From Brevibacillus laterosporus (GTDB lineage Bacteria; Bacillota; Bacilli; Brevibacillales; Brevibacillaceae): a stretch of 64,000 nt of DNA. The DNA lies in NCBI RefSeq assembly GCF_030489605.1, contig NZ_JAUKFY010000007.1, forward strand, positions 62,001-126,000. The letters run 5' to 3'. Below the pieces are notes generated by a model. That model saw only the letters and a program-made list of their open reading frames with translations, searched no databases and had not been told where the DNA came from. How positions within the stretch are numbered: the stretch's first letter is position 1; every line of letters starts with the position of its first letter. A program made the translations under genes and the position numbers. This document shows positions 20,493 through 28,279 of the stretch, piece after piece.

Positions 20493-20520
20493 ATCATACT
20501 AAAGTAATATTACAAAACAA
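20493..20520 (-). promoter_or_regulatory. Candidate sigmaA promoter of the AlbA_2-lipoprotein pair
   Basis: Minus strand: -35 TTGTTT (20515-20520), 16-base spacer, -10 TATGAT (20493-20498). It implies a leader of about 140 bases before the start at 20344, in which I see no gene. Confidence 0.5.
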
Positions 20521-20571
20521 AGACAAAAGCTGATTTGATTTCAATTTCTTCGTTCTTCCTGTTTTGTTAAC

Positions 20572-20603
20572 AGAAAAAGCGCCCCGCAACGGATCGCTTT
20601 TCT
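20572..20603 (-). terminator. Terminator after the TrmO-like gene
   Basis: AGAAAAGCG pairs with CGCTTTTTCT around a GC-rich loop; T-runs in both arms could allow it to work in either direction. It lies 15 bases past the stop of the minus-strand gene at 20618. Confidence 0.65.
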
Positions 20604-20617
20604 GAAAATGAACATAT

Positions 20618-21076
20618 TTAAAAATATTGTTTCATTAAATGGTCTACCCAATCTGGCACTTGTATATCTGAAACATGATCAAAAGCTGGAAAATATGGTT
20701 TTATGTCAAGTACAGGTGTTTCGTGTATAGCATCTAATCCTTTTACAATCAAGCGATCCTTGTGAATATCCATAATTCTGACAGCAGTGGAACCAATAGG
20801 TGTGGGTCGATGCTTAGCCCGTTGTGCGAAAATGCCGGTTAAGGGCATATCTACTCTATCCTGCGGTCTCCTAATAAGATGCTCCTTCATTTGAAATGAT
20901 GATTTGTGCATATAAAACAAAATGATTACGTGTGAAAAGTTTTCCAGACCAAGTAAGCCCTCCTGAAAAGGAGGATAAATAAGTATTTCTGATATGACCT
21001 CTCCCCATTTTTCATCCTTTCCTTCAAGGACTGGGGATTGAACTACCCCGATGGCTTGCACAGTAAATGACGTCAT
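20618..21076 (-). CDS. trmO: TsaA/TrmO-family tRNA methyltransferase
   Basis: 152 residues, the size of the single TsaA-like beta-barrel domain. TrmO uses S-adenosylmethionine to N6-methylate t6A37 in certain tRNAs. The opening AIGVVQSPV and the blocks GLENFSHVIILFYMH, GIFAQRAKHRPTPIGSTAVRI and LDAIHETPVLDIKPYFPAFD are the family signature. It forms a single-gene unit between two terminators. Whether it truly modifies tRNA here is inferred from the family. Confidence 0.88.
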   Translation of the reverse strand: MTSFTVQAIGVVQSPVLEGKDEKWGEVISEILIYPPFQEGLLGLENFSHVIILFYMHKSSFQMKEHLIRRPQDRVDMPLTGIFAQRAKHRPTPIGSTAVRIMDIHKDRLIVKGLDAIHETPVLDIKPYFPAFDHVSDIQVPDWVDHLMKQYF

Positions 21077-21206
21077 ATAAAGATCACCCCTTCTTTTTTC
21101 TGCTCTGTATTGAATTTACGCTCAGAGGATATCTATAGCGTATCCTGCTTGTGATTTTTAACAGATATTCAGAAATACCGATCCGTTATCAAAATTTTGA
21201 TCCATA

Positions 21207-21248
21207 CAAAAAAAGGGAATCACTTATTAACAAACATAAGTGATTCCC
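21207..21248 (-). terminator. Strong terminator after the beta-propeller gene
   Basis: A perfect 13-bp stem GGGAATCACTTAT/ATAAGTGATTCCC (21215-21227 with 21236-21248) followed on the minus strand by seven T. Confidence 0.92.
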
Positions 21249-21297
21249 GTCAATTCATATGTGTAGGCTATTCTCTTGCCTATTTTTTTATAATCTG

Positions 21298-22485
21298 TTA
21301 CTTCCCAACAGCCGTCACACATCCATTTTGAGATACCAGATAAATAGTACCATCTGCTCCGATAGCAGGGGAAGATACAGTATTGTCTTTCATATTGTAT
21401 TCCCAAATTCGATTTCCTTTTTGATCAAGCGCACACAGCACACCGTTTCCTGTTACCATGTAAATCACTCCATTGGCGTCAAGGATTGGTGCTGATTCGA
21501 TTTTATGCCCTCCATTATAGGACCACTTGGTTTTCCCGTTTTTAGAATCTAACGCAAAAAACATACCGCTATCTGTTCCAACGTAAAGTGTTCCATTAGA
21601 ATCAATAGCAGGGGATGAGGTTATTTTTTTTCCAACTGAAGTAGACCATTTTTCTTTCCCATTGGATGCAATTGCGTATATCTTTCCGTTTTCTGTACCA
21701 AAATAAAGCGTTCCATCATTTCCAATAACCGGAGATTGCTTCATTGGAGCATTCAAGGCCAACGTCCATTTCGTTTTTCCTGATGCCGCATGAACAGCAT
21801 ATAATTTACCGTCGGAATTCCCTACATAAACCACTTGATCCTTTGAAATGATTGGCGCTGTAGTTACAGGGGCTTTTGAGCTAAATGTCCATTTCTCGGA
21901 ACCATTCTCGTTAAAAGCTTGTAGTTTGCCATCGCCAGTTCCTACATAAATCGTTCCATCTGAACCAAGAGCAGGGGACGTAGTTACTTCACCAACCGTA
22001 CGTTTCTCCCATTTTTTCACTCCGCTTGGATAAACAGCAAACAAGAGGTGTTCAGTCGAAGCCGTATAAATCGTTCCATCCTTACCAATTACACTACTGG
22101 ACAGATCGCCTTTGAGCAGAGTTTTCCAATTAATGCGGCCGTTTTGATAAGCATAAAGCTCTCCTCCATTAGAGGTTACGTATACCGTGCCATTAGCTGT
22201 AACTACAGGTGAGGATTTGATAGATTTTCCTGAGGTAATCGACCATTTCTCTACTGGGTTCGGAGCAACATTATAACGCGATTGGCGGGTCCAGTTATAT
22301 GTAGAAGGTTGTGCTGCTTGATAATCATAGCTTCCAGCTTGATAACCTGTTCCTTGTGTAAAGGCTGTTGTTGTTTGAACTGGCTTTACGGCTACAGGCT
22401 TAGCCAAAATTGCCTGAGGTACTACCACTGAAGACAAAATCATGGTTCCCGCTACTAACAGTTGGATTCTATTCTGTTTTTTCAT
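21298..22485 (-). CDS. Secreted PQQ-type beta-propeller repeat protein
   Basis: 395 residues from the ATG at 22485, seven bases after GAGGG; an ATG two codons earlier overlaps the Shine-Dalgarno. A signal peptide is visible (MKKQNRIQLLVAGTMILSSVVVPQAILA) with AXA-type cleavage. About 40 residues apart are eight copies of a blade motif of the form GTIYVGTxDGKLYA (for example GTIYVGTGDGKLQAFNENG and GTLYFGTENGKIYAIASNG), each followed by KW and SSPVI-like strands. This predicts an eight-bladed propeller like those of BamB and quinoprotein dehydrogenases. No catalytic residues are evident; a structural or ligand-binding role outside the cell is inferred. Confidence 0.85.
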   Translation of the reverse strand: MKKQNRIQLLVAGTMILSSVVVPQAILAKPVAVKPVQTTTAFTQGTGYQAGSYDYQAAQPSTYNWTRQSRYNVAPNPVEKWSITSGKSIKSSPVVTANGTVYVTSNGGELYAYQNGRINWKTLLKGDLSSSVIGKDGTIYTASTEHLLFAVYPSGVKKWEKRTVGEVTTSPALGSDGTIYVGTGDGKLQAFNENGSEKWTFSSKAPVTTAPIISKDQVVYVGNSDGKLYAVHAASGKTKWTLALNAPMKQSPVIGNDGTLYFGTENGKIYAIASNGKEKWSTSVGKKITSSPAIDSNGTLYVGTDSGMFFALDSKNGKTKWSYNGGHKIESAPILDANGVIYMVTGNGVLCALDQKGNRIWEYNMKDNTVSSPAIGADGTIYLVSQNGCVTAVGK

Positions 22486-22732
22486 GTTCATTCCCTCTCT
22501 CTTATACAGGTTTTTAATGAAATCATCATGTTATGCTTTTATTCTGACTACACGCACAGAAAATGATGGGTTAACTACCAGAAACGTGCGTGATTTCCTT
22601 TTGAATATACTGTAAATTGCTAGGTGAGTCTACCGTTTATTGTCAGGTAATTTCACCCATTCTATCTTAGGACTTTTGTCTGAATATTAGTAAAGATAAA
22701 TGAAGATGGTCATTCTGAACAGATCGTATAAT

Positions 22733-22759
22733 GTTATGTAAGGCGCCTTATAGCATAAC
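22733..22759. repeat. 27-bp imperfect palindrome in a 398-base intergenic gap
   Basis: GTTATG and CATAAC flank a core TAAGGCGCCTTA. It lies between the beta-propeller gene and the ABC-F gene, both on the minus strand. The rest of the 22486-22883 gap holds the ABC-F terminator (22801-22833) and a long-loop CACGCAC/GTGCGTG inverted repeat near 22555-22600; I see no gene. It could be an operator for the propeller gene. Confidence 0.5.
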
Positions 22760-22800
22760 TTTACACGTTTGACATAGGAATGAATCAGTGTGATTTTTTC

Positions 22801-22833
22801 CAAAAAAGAAGGAAGGTTTTCTTCAACCTTCCC
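22801..22833 (-). terminator. Terminator after the ABC-F gene
   Basis: Minus strand: GGAAGGTT, short loop, AACCTTCC, then TTCTTTTTT. Confidence 0.88.
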
Positions 22834-22883
22834 CTCCATGATCCAACAATTACCTGTATACTGTTAAACCCTTTATCATTTTG

Positions 22884-24818
22884 TTACCCTCTTTTATTGG
22901 CTTCCTCTAGCTCTTCCACCATGATCGATAGCTCGGTCCAACGTTCCATAGCTTGCTCCAATTGATTAGCTATCTCCTGTTCCTGGGCAAACAGCTCCTG
23001 CGCTCGCTCTACATTACTACCAGCATTGGCAACTTGATTTTTTATCTCTGAGAGCTTTTCTTCCAAATCGGCGATACGATCCTCTATTTCATCCCAATCT
23101 CGTTTGTCTTTATAGGATAATTTTTTGGTTCGGTTTCCACCCCTAGTGGCTTGAGCAGATGACTGATCTGATTTTTGTTCATTCGCTTTTTCTTTTGCTG
23201 CTTTTTCAGCTGATGCCTTCTCTTGCTTGCTCTCGTCTAGGTATTCAGAATAATTTCCCATGTAATGACGAATTCTCCCTTGCCCTTCAAAAGCAAACAG
23301 ATGCTCAACTGTTCGATCTAAGAAATAACGATCGTGAGAGACAGTAATCACAGCCCCTGGGAAGTGATCCAGATAGTCCTCTAAGATACTAAGCGTTTGG
23401 ATATCCAGATCATTTGTTGGCTCATCAAGGAACAAAACATTTGGTTCTCCCATTAACGTCCGTAGCAAATACAGACGGCGACGCTCCCCACCAGATAGCT
23501 TAGAAATATACGTCCATTGCTGATTAGGGGTAAATAAAAATCGTTCCAGCATCTGTGAAGCGGACAAGGTAAATCCATCTGCTGTTTTGATTTGTTCGGC
23601 TACTTCCTTGATATATTCAATGACCCGCAAATTACCATCCATCTCTACATTTTCTTGTGTGTAGAATGCAAGCTTCACCGTTTCACCTGTTTCAATCGTT
23701 CCGCTATCGGGCTGAATGCGACCTGCAAGCATGTTCAGCAGTGTTGACTTCCCGCTACCATTAGGGCCAATAATCCCAATTCGATCTCCAGGTACTACAA
23801 TATAACTAAAATCGGTAAGCAGTATACGTTCGCCAAATGCTTTTGAGACCTTTTCTGCTTCTATGACCTTTTTACCAAGACGGCTTGCCCCCAAAGCAAT
23901 ATCCAGCTTAGCCTGCGGACCCTCCACCTTCTTGTCTCGTAGCTCCTCTGCTCGCTGTACTCGGGCTTTTTGCTTGGTAGTTCGGGCTTTAGCCCCTCTT
24001 CTCAGCCATGCCAGTTCTCTACGCAATAAATTTTGTCGTTTGCTTTCTTGTGCCAATTCATTCTCTTCGCGCTCTGCCTTCTTTTCTAAAAATGAAGCAT
24101 AGTTGCCCTCATAGCTGTATAGCTTGCCGTTATCCAATTCAAAAATGCGATTTGTAACTCGATCGAGGAAATAACGGTCATGGGTTACGAGTAATAGTGC
24201 ACCTTTAAAGGAAGAAAGATACTCTTCTAGCCACTCTACTGTTTCATTGTCAATATGGTTGGTCGGCTCATCTAAAATAAGCAAATCGGCAGGCTGAATT
24301 AGTGCACGTGCCATCGCTACCCGTTTACGTTGTCCCCCAGAAAGCTCGCCTACTTTCTGCCCAAACTGGGTAATGCCTAATTTGGTCAGTATCGTTTTTG
24401 CCTTCGTGTTTGCATCCCAAGCATTGGTTGCATCCATTTGTTGTTGGGCACGTAATAATCGTTGTAGCTTGTGCTCATTTTCCTGATCCTGCTGCAGTTC
24501 TTCCAAAGAAACCTCATATTCCCGTAGGGCCTGCATAAGGGGGGTATCCCCATAAAATACTTGCTCAAGGACAGTTGAGTCTCCATCAAATTCTGGATTC
24601 TGCGGCAAATATTCTACACGAAAATGATTGGAATGAATAATCTCCCCCTGATCTGCTTCCTCTATCCCCGCTAGAATTTTAAGCAAGGTAGACTTACCAG
24701 TGCCATTAACGCCAATCAACCCAATCCGTTGATTCTCAGCAATATGAAAGGAGATGGTGTCAAACAAGACCTTTTCTCCAAAACTTTTTTTAATATGTTC
24801 TACTGTTAATATATTCAA
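22884..24818 (-). CDS. ABC-F family ATPase, Uup-like
   Basis: Two fused ABC domains without membrane segments, the ABC-F plan of ribosome-associated translation factors. Domain 1 has GVNGTGKST, LSGGQRKRVAMARAL and LLILDEPTNHID. Domain 2 has GPNGSGKST, LSGGERRRLYLLRTL and VLFLDEPTNDLD. The linker is highly charged (LLRRELAWLRRGAKARTTKQ). The C-terminal 110 residues form a Lys/Glu coiled coil (DEIEDRIADLEEKLSEIKN) like that of Uup. The TTG at 24818, with AAGGA eight bases before, gives MNILTVEHIKKSFGEKVLF, the usual opening; an ATG at 24827 sits on the Shine-Dalgarno. Cellular target not determinable. Confidence 0.92.
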   Translation of the reverse strand: MNILTVEHIKKSFGEKVLFDTISFHIAENQRIGLIGVNGTGKSTLLKILAGIEEADQGEIIHSNHFRVEYLPQNPEFDGDSTVLEQVFYGDTPLMQALREYEVSLEELQQDQENEHKLQRLLRAQQQMDATNAWDANTKAKTILTKLGITQFGQKVGELSGGQRKRVAMARALIQPADLLILDEPTNHIDNETVEWLEEYLSSFKGALLLVTHDRYFLDRVTNRIFELDNGKLYSYEGNYASFLEKKAEREENELAQESKRQNLLRRELAWLRRGAKARTTKQKARVQRAEELRDKKVEGPQAKLDIALGASRLGKKVIEAEKVSKAFGERILLTDFSYIVVPGDRIGIIGPNGSGKSTLLNMLAGRIQPDSGTIETGETVKLAFYTQENVEMDGNLRVIEYIKEVAEQIKTADGFTLSASQMLERFLFTPNQQWTYISKLSGGERRRLYLLRTLMGEPNVLFLDEPTNDLDIQTLSILEDYLDHFPGAVITVSHDRYFLDRTVEHLFAFEGQGRIRHYMGNYSEYLDESKQEKASAEKAAKEKANEQKSDQSSAQATRGGNRTKKLSYKDKRDWDEIEDRIADLEEKLSEIKNQVANAGSNVERAQELFAQEQEIANQLEQAMERWTELSIMVEELEEANKRG

Positions 24819-25097
24819 ATTGACCATCCTTACTTCTATTTAAGATGTCCGTTCGTAATACTCTACAAAATCTGATTTTAACGAAACGTAGAGTAAAATA
24901 TTGTTATCGTACATGGACTTACTTCTCATTGTACAAAATGACAGGCCTAATGGGAACAGCTAGCGGGATTTTGAGACACGAAATCATTTTTGTTGCAGAT
25001 ACCCTTTAACTTTTTATACAGTCAAACTTAGATGGCTTGAAAATGGATTATTCTAGTTCAAATCAATTTGTAACGACTGGTAAAGGGGTTATCTAAC

Positions 25098-26675
25098 ATG
25101 TATGCAAAAATTTATTCAGCTACCATTCATGGAATAGATGGCATGCTAGTTACGGTAGAAGTGGATATTTCGAATGGATTGCCACATTTTGAAGTGGTGG
25201 GTTTAGGAGGTAGCGCTGTTAAAGAAGCACGGGATCGTGTCCGAGCCGCCTTGCGAAATTCCGGATTCGACTTCCCTATGCAGCGCATTACCGTCAATCT
25301 AGCCCCCGCAGATGTGCGAAAAGAAGGCTCCGTTTTTGATTTAGCTATCGCTTTTGGAATCTTGCTGGCATCTAAACAAATTGAAATGACATCAGCTATT
25401 CCACTTATTATCGGTGAGCTGGCGCTAGATGGTAGCCTACGTCCCATTCCAGGTGTCTTGCCCATGCTACTGGAGGCTCAGCAAAGAGGATTTAAGAGAG
25501 TCATTTTGCCCATTGCCAATCGAGCAGAAGCAAAACTCGTTCCCTTAGAAATTATGGCTGTACCCCATTTGCGAACCGCTGTGGAGGCTAATAAAGGAAA
25601 CGAATGGGTCCATGTAAGCGATCCTACTGCAGTTCATTTGGACTGTACCAATTCAAGTCCCATTGAGCTTAAAGACGAAAGTAGCCATCCTCCTGATACG
25701 ATTCCTGCATGTGATTTTGCTGATGTCATGGGACAACACTTCGTAAAAAGGGGTCTAGAGGTTGCAGCCGCTGGATTTCATAATGTAATGCTAGTTGGTC
25801 CACCAGGTTCTGGAAAGACCCTATTAGCCAACTGCTTTCCAACCATCATGCCTAAAATGACTCAGGAGGAATCCTTTGAAGTTACTAAGATTTACAGCAT
25901 TGCGGGCTTAACAACGCGACATGGTCTTATGGAGACCCGCCCCTTGCGCGCGCCACATCATACAATCACCCAAGCCGCTTTAGCAGGTGGGGGATCTCAA
26001 ATCCCACGTCCAGGAGAATGTAGTTTGGCCCATGGCGGAATTCTTTTTCTTGATGAAATGCCTGAATTTTCCAGAGGGGTTCTTGAGGTACTACGACAAC
26101 CCCTTGAAAATGGTCACGTTACCATCAGCAGGGCCAAACAAGCCTATTTGTATCCAGCGCGCTTCTTACTCATTGGATCTATGAATCCTTGTCCATGCGG
26201 ATATTATGGTTCCAAAGATCAAAATGTCTGTCGATGCTCACCCTTACAAGTATTAAAATATCGGTCAAAAATTTCTGGTCCCTTGCTAGACCGCATCGAT
26301 ATTCATTTAGAAGTGCCTCGTGTTTCAGTAGAACAGTTAACAAAGCGAAAGGAGGAGGAAAATTCAGCTTCAATCCTCGCACGTGTAGAGATGGCTCGTA
26401 GTATTCAACGTCAGCGTTATCGTCAAAACAAACGTTTTTCATTTAATAGCTCAATGACTGGACAAGATTTACGAGCATACTGCTCTCTTGATAAAGGCGG
26501 ACAGGAGTTAATGAGCATAGCTTTTAATCAACTAGGACTGAGCGCTCGCGGATATGATCGAATTGTAAAAGTGGCTCGTACGATTGCTGATTTAGACGGT
26601 TCTGAGAACATCCAATCTTCACATGTAGCTGAAGCGATTCAATATCGTTCACTTGATAAGGCTATTTTAGCATGA
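25098..26675 (+). CDS. comM: YifB/ComM family Mg-chelatase-like AAA+ ATPase
   Basis: 525 residues, full length. The N-terminal LonC-like domain begins MYAKIYSATIHGIDGMLVTVEVDIS, typical of YifB. Walker A is GPPGSGKTLLANC (about 235), Walker B is GGILFLDEMPEF (about 313), followed by a Cys cluster CPCGYYGSK..CRCSP and sensor ARG-containing C-terminus. ComM proteins are helicases that extend D-loops during natural transformation in Gram-negatives; the role in Firmicutes is less known. It is on the plus strand, opposite to nearly all its neighbours, 9 kb from dprA, the other transformation-linked gene here. Confidence 0.93.
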   Translation: MYAKIYSATIHGIDGMLVTVEVDISNGLPHFEVVGLGGSAVKEARDRVRAALRNSGFDFPMQRITVNLAPADVRKEGSVFDLAIAFGILLASKQIEMTSAIPLIIGELALDGSLRPIPGVLPMLLEAQQRGFKRVILPIANRAEAKLVPLEIMAVPHLRTAVEANKGNEWVHVSDPTAVHLDCTNSSPIELKDESSHPPDTIPACDFADVMGQHFVKRGLEVAAAGFHNVMLVGPPGSGKTLLANCFPTIMPKMTQEESFEVTKIYSIAGLTTRHGLMETRPLRAPHHTITQAALAGGGSQIPRPGECSLAHGGILFLDEMPEFSRGVLEVLRQPLENGHVTISRAKQAYLYPARFLLIGSMNPCPCGYYGSKDQNVCRCSPLQVLKYRSKISGPLLDRIDIHLEVPRVSVEQLTKRKEEENSASILARVEMARSIQRQRYRQNKRFSFNSSMTGQDLRAYCSLDKGGQELMSIAFNQLGLSARGYDRIVKVARTIADLDGSENIQSSHVAEAIQYRSLDKAILA

Positions 26676-26922
26676 TCCAAAAATATCTTTTCAAAACAGG
26701 TTAATCATACACCTTTTTTGGGTAAATGTTTGTTGAGCATACTCTGCTATCTATGATTCCTGTGCAATTGCCCTTCGATAAGATAGCAATGTGTTCATAC
26801 ACTGTTTAGAAGATTGGGTACTATTTCACGGGCAAGAATCACAATAAGTAAACAATCTCATGTAAGCGGAATCAACGTTATAAATGTTAGTGGAATATTC
26901 ACTTTTTTAAAAGAAGTAAAGA

Positions 26923-26954
26923 TTGACTTATTTATTAAATATTGGTACTATAAT
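26923..26954 (+). promoter_or_regulatory. SigmaA promoter of the AbrB-type gene
   Basis: -35 TTGACT (26923-26928) and -10 TACTAT (26946-26951) are 17 bases apart; TATAAT also occurs at 26949-26954. About 60 bases follow to the start codon at 27014. The rest of the 26676-27013 gap after comM is A/T-rich and without a gene or clear terminator. Confidence 0.7.
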
Positions 26955-27013
26955 AATCAGATAACCTGTCGAATTTTGACTAAATACATCTGACAGAGAG
27001 GGGATTTACACCT

Positions 27014-27265
27014 ATGAAATCAACAGGTATTGTAAGAAAAGTGGATGAACTAGGACGTATCGTTCTTCCTATTGAATTGAGACGAACATTAAACATTGAG
27101 ATCAAAGATCCTATGGAGATCTATGTAGATGGAGAACGCGTAATCCTGAAAAAATACTTGCCATCTTGTATTTTTTGCGGAAATGCTGACCAAATTACTC
27201 ACTTCAAAGGTAAAATCATTTGCCATGATTGTCTGAATGATATGCCTGTTGGCACGAAAGAATAA
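27014..27265 (+). CDS. AbrB-family transition-state-type regulator
   Basis: 83 residues. The N-terminal swapped-hairpin DNA-binding domain is unmistakable: STGIVRKVDELGRIVLPIELRRTLNI, close to AbrB, Abh and SpoVT. The C-terminus differs from AbrB: it has two CxxC pairs (CIFCGNADQI and ICHDC) that look like a small zinc ribbon. AbrB proteins act as dimers or tetramers controlling stationary-phase, competence and sporulation genes. It is a single-gene unit with its own promoter and terminator. The target genes are unknown. Confidence 0.92.
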   Translation: MKSTGIVRKVDELGRIVLPIELRRTLNIEIKDPMEIYVDGERVILKKYLPSCIFCGNADQITHFKGKIICHDCLNDMPVGTKE

Positions 27266-27318
27266 GTTTTCTTGTTACATACGCACTAAATATGCTTTCC
27301 TTTATGTTTAACTAAAGA

Positions 27319-27356
27319 AACCGTTCTCTTCCTCCGAAGAAAACGGCTTTTTTATT
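27319..27356 (+). terminator. Terminator after the AbrB-type gene
   Basis: CCGTT..TCTTC pairs with GAAGA..AACGG, followed by CTTTTTT. Confidence 0.88.
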
Positions 27357-27380
27357 TCATCATGCAAAATATGGTATTTA

Positions 27381-27424
27381 TAAAAAATGGCTGTCTTCAC
27401 GTCATTTCTGACTAAAGACAGCCA
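27381..27424 (-). terminator. Terminator of the rnhB-ylqG-ylqH-yraN unit
   Basis: A perfect 10-bp stem TGGCTGTCTT/AAGACAGCCA (27388-27397 with 27415-27424), followed on the minus strand by six T. A second weak inverted repeat without T-run lies near 27519-27555. The 27266-27570 gap holds nothing else that I can see. Confidence 0.85.
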
Positions 27425-27570
27425 AACCCAGATGTATTACATAATATGGAGGAGTTACAACTCGTCGAGTACATTGTATTTTACGCTCGAAGGTGTACTA
27501 TTGATGTAGTTAAATCACTATGAACTGCCTATTTCTTGCAAATTTAGGTAGTTATCATATTATCTGTCGC

Positions 27571-27960
27571 CTAAATAAATTTGTAATGCTCAAGACCTTC
27601 TTTACTCTGTGAAAGATCAGGCGGAATCCATACTGCAATAGCATCAATTCGAAATGATTCATAGGACTGAGTATGATTTTGCAAATAGGCTAGAGCTAGC
27701 TGTCGCAATTTTTGCTGTTTGCGTGGAGTAATTGATTCAACAGGACTTCCGTACCTAGGAGTAACTCCTTTTTTACCTATACGAGATCGAACTTCAACAA
27801 ACACAACTGTTCTCTGCTCCATTGCAATAATATCAATCTCTCCCTGAGAAAGTCGGACATTACGGCCAATAATACAGTAGCCTAGGCTTTCAAGGTAATC
27901 GCATGCCCTTGCTTCCCCAATTTGACCAATCAGCCTTCTTCGGTCTGTCATTAACTCCAC
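27571..27960 (-). CDS. yraN: YraN (UPF0102) family nuclease-like protein
   Basis: 129 residues. The restriction-endonuclease-like core is visible: GQIGEARACDYLESLGY, QGEIDIIAMEQRTVVFVEVRSR with the D..ExK-type acidic and basic residues, and ITPRKQQKLRQLALAYLQ. The biochemical role of the family is not settled; a Holliday-junction-resolvase-like fold is suspected. It overlaps ylqH by 10 bases, so it is co-translated with it. Confidence 0.93.
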   Translation of the reverse strand: MELMTDRRRLIGQIGEARACDYLESLGYCIIGRNVRLSQGEIDIIAMEQRTVVFVEVRSRIGKKGVTPRYGSPVESITPRKQQKLRQLALAYLQNHTQSYESFRIDAIAVWIPPDLSQSKEGLEHYKFI

Positions 27961-28259
27961 TCTTTCTTATCTAGACGATAAACAAAAGCAAGAATTTCTG
28001 CCACCACCTGATATAATTCAGGGGGAATTTGCTGCTGTAAATCCAATTTAGACAGAACCTCTAATAACGAAGGGTCTTCCTGAACAGGGATGTTATGCTC
28101 TTTTGCCTTTTGCAGGATACTCTCAGCGATATAACCTCCCCCTTTAGCAACCAGACGTGGAGCATCATCCTGATCCTCTTTATAGCGCAACGCTACTGCC
28201 TTTTTTAATCGTGGTACTGATTTTTCTTGAAAGGCATTGTTGGTAAAGGACCGATCCAT
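27951..28259 (-). CDS. ylqH: FlhB C-terminal-domain-like protein (YlqH/FhlX type)
   Basis: 102 residues equivalent to the cytoplasmic tail of FlhB, the substrate-specificity switch of flagellar export: KKAVALRYKEDQDDAPRLVAKG, ILQKAKEHNIPVQEDPSLLEVL, IPPELYQVVAEILAFVYRLDK. It lacks membrane segments and the NPTH autocleavage motif (the equivalent position reads RLKK), so it cannot self-cleave like FlhB. Stand-alone FlhB tails can partly replace the FlhB C-domain in Bacillus. It lies 20 bases after a FliK-like gene. Confidence 0.88.
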   Translation of the reverse strand: MDRSFTNNAFQEKSVPRLKKAVALRYKEDQDDAPRLVAKGGGYIAESILQKAKEHNIPVQEDPSLLEVLSKLDLQQQIPPELYQVVAEILAFVYRLDKKEWS

Positions 28260-28279
28260 TACGTTCCCCCCTTCCTATA

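Noticed and set aside
22549-22603. CACGCAC/GTGCGTG inverted repeat
   Set aside because: Short arms with a very long loop; likely chance.
27519-27557. Second inverted repeat downstream of yraN
   Set aside because: Mismatched stem and no T-run; not counted as a terminator.
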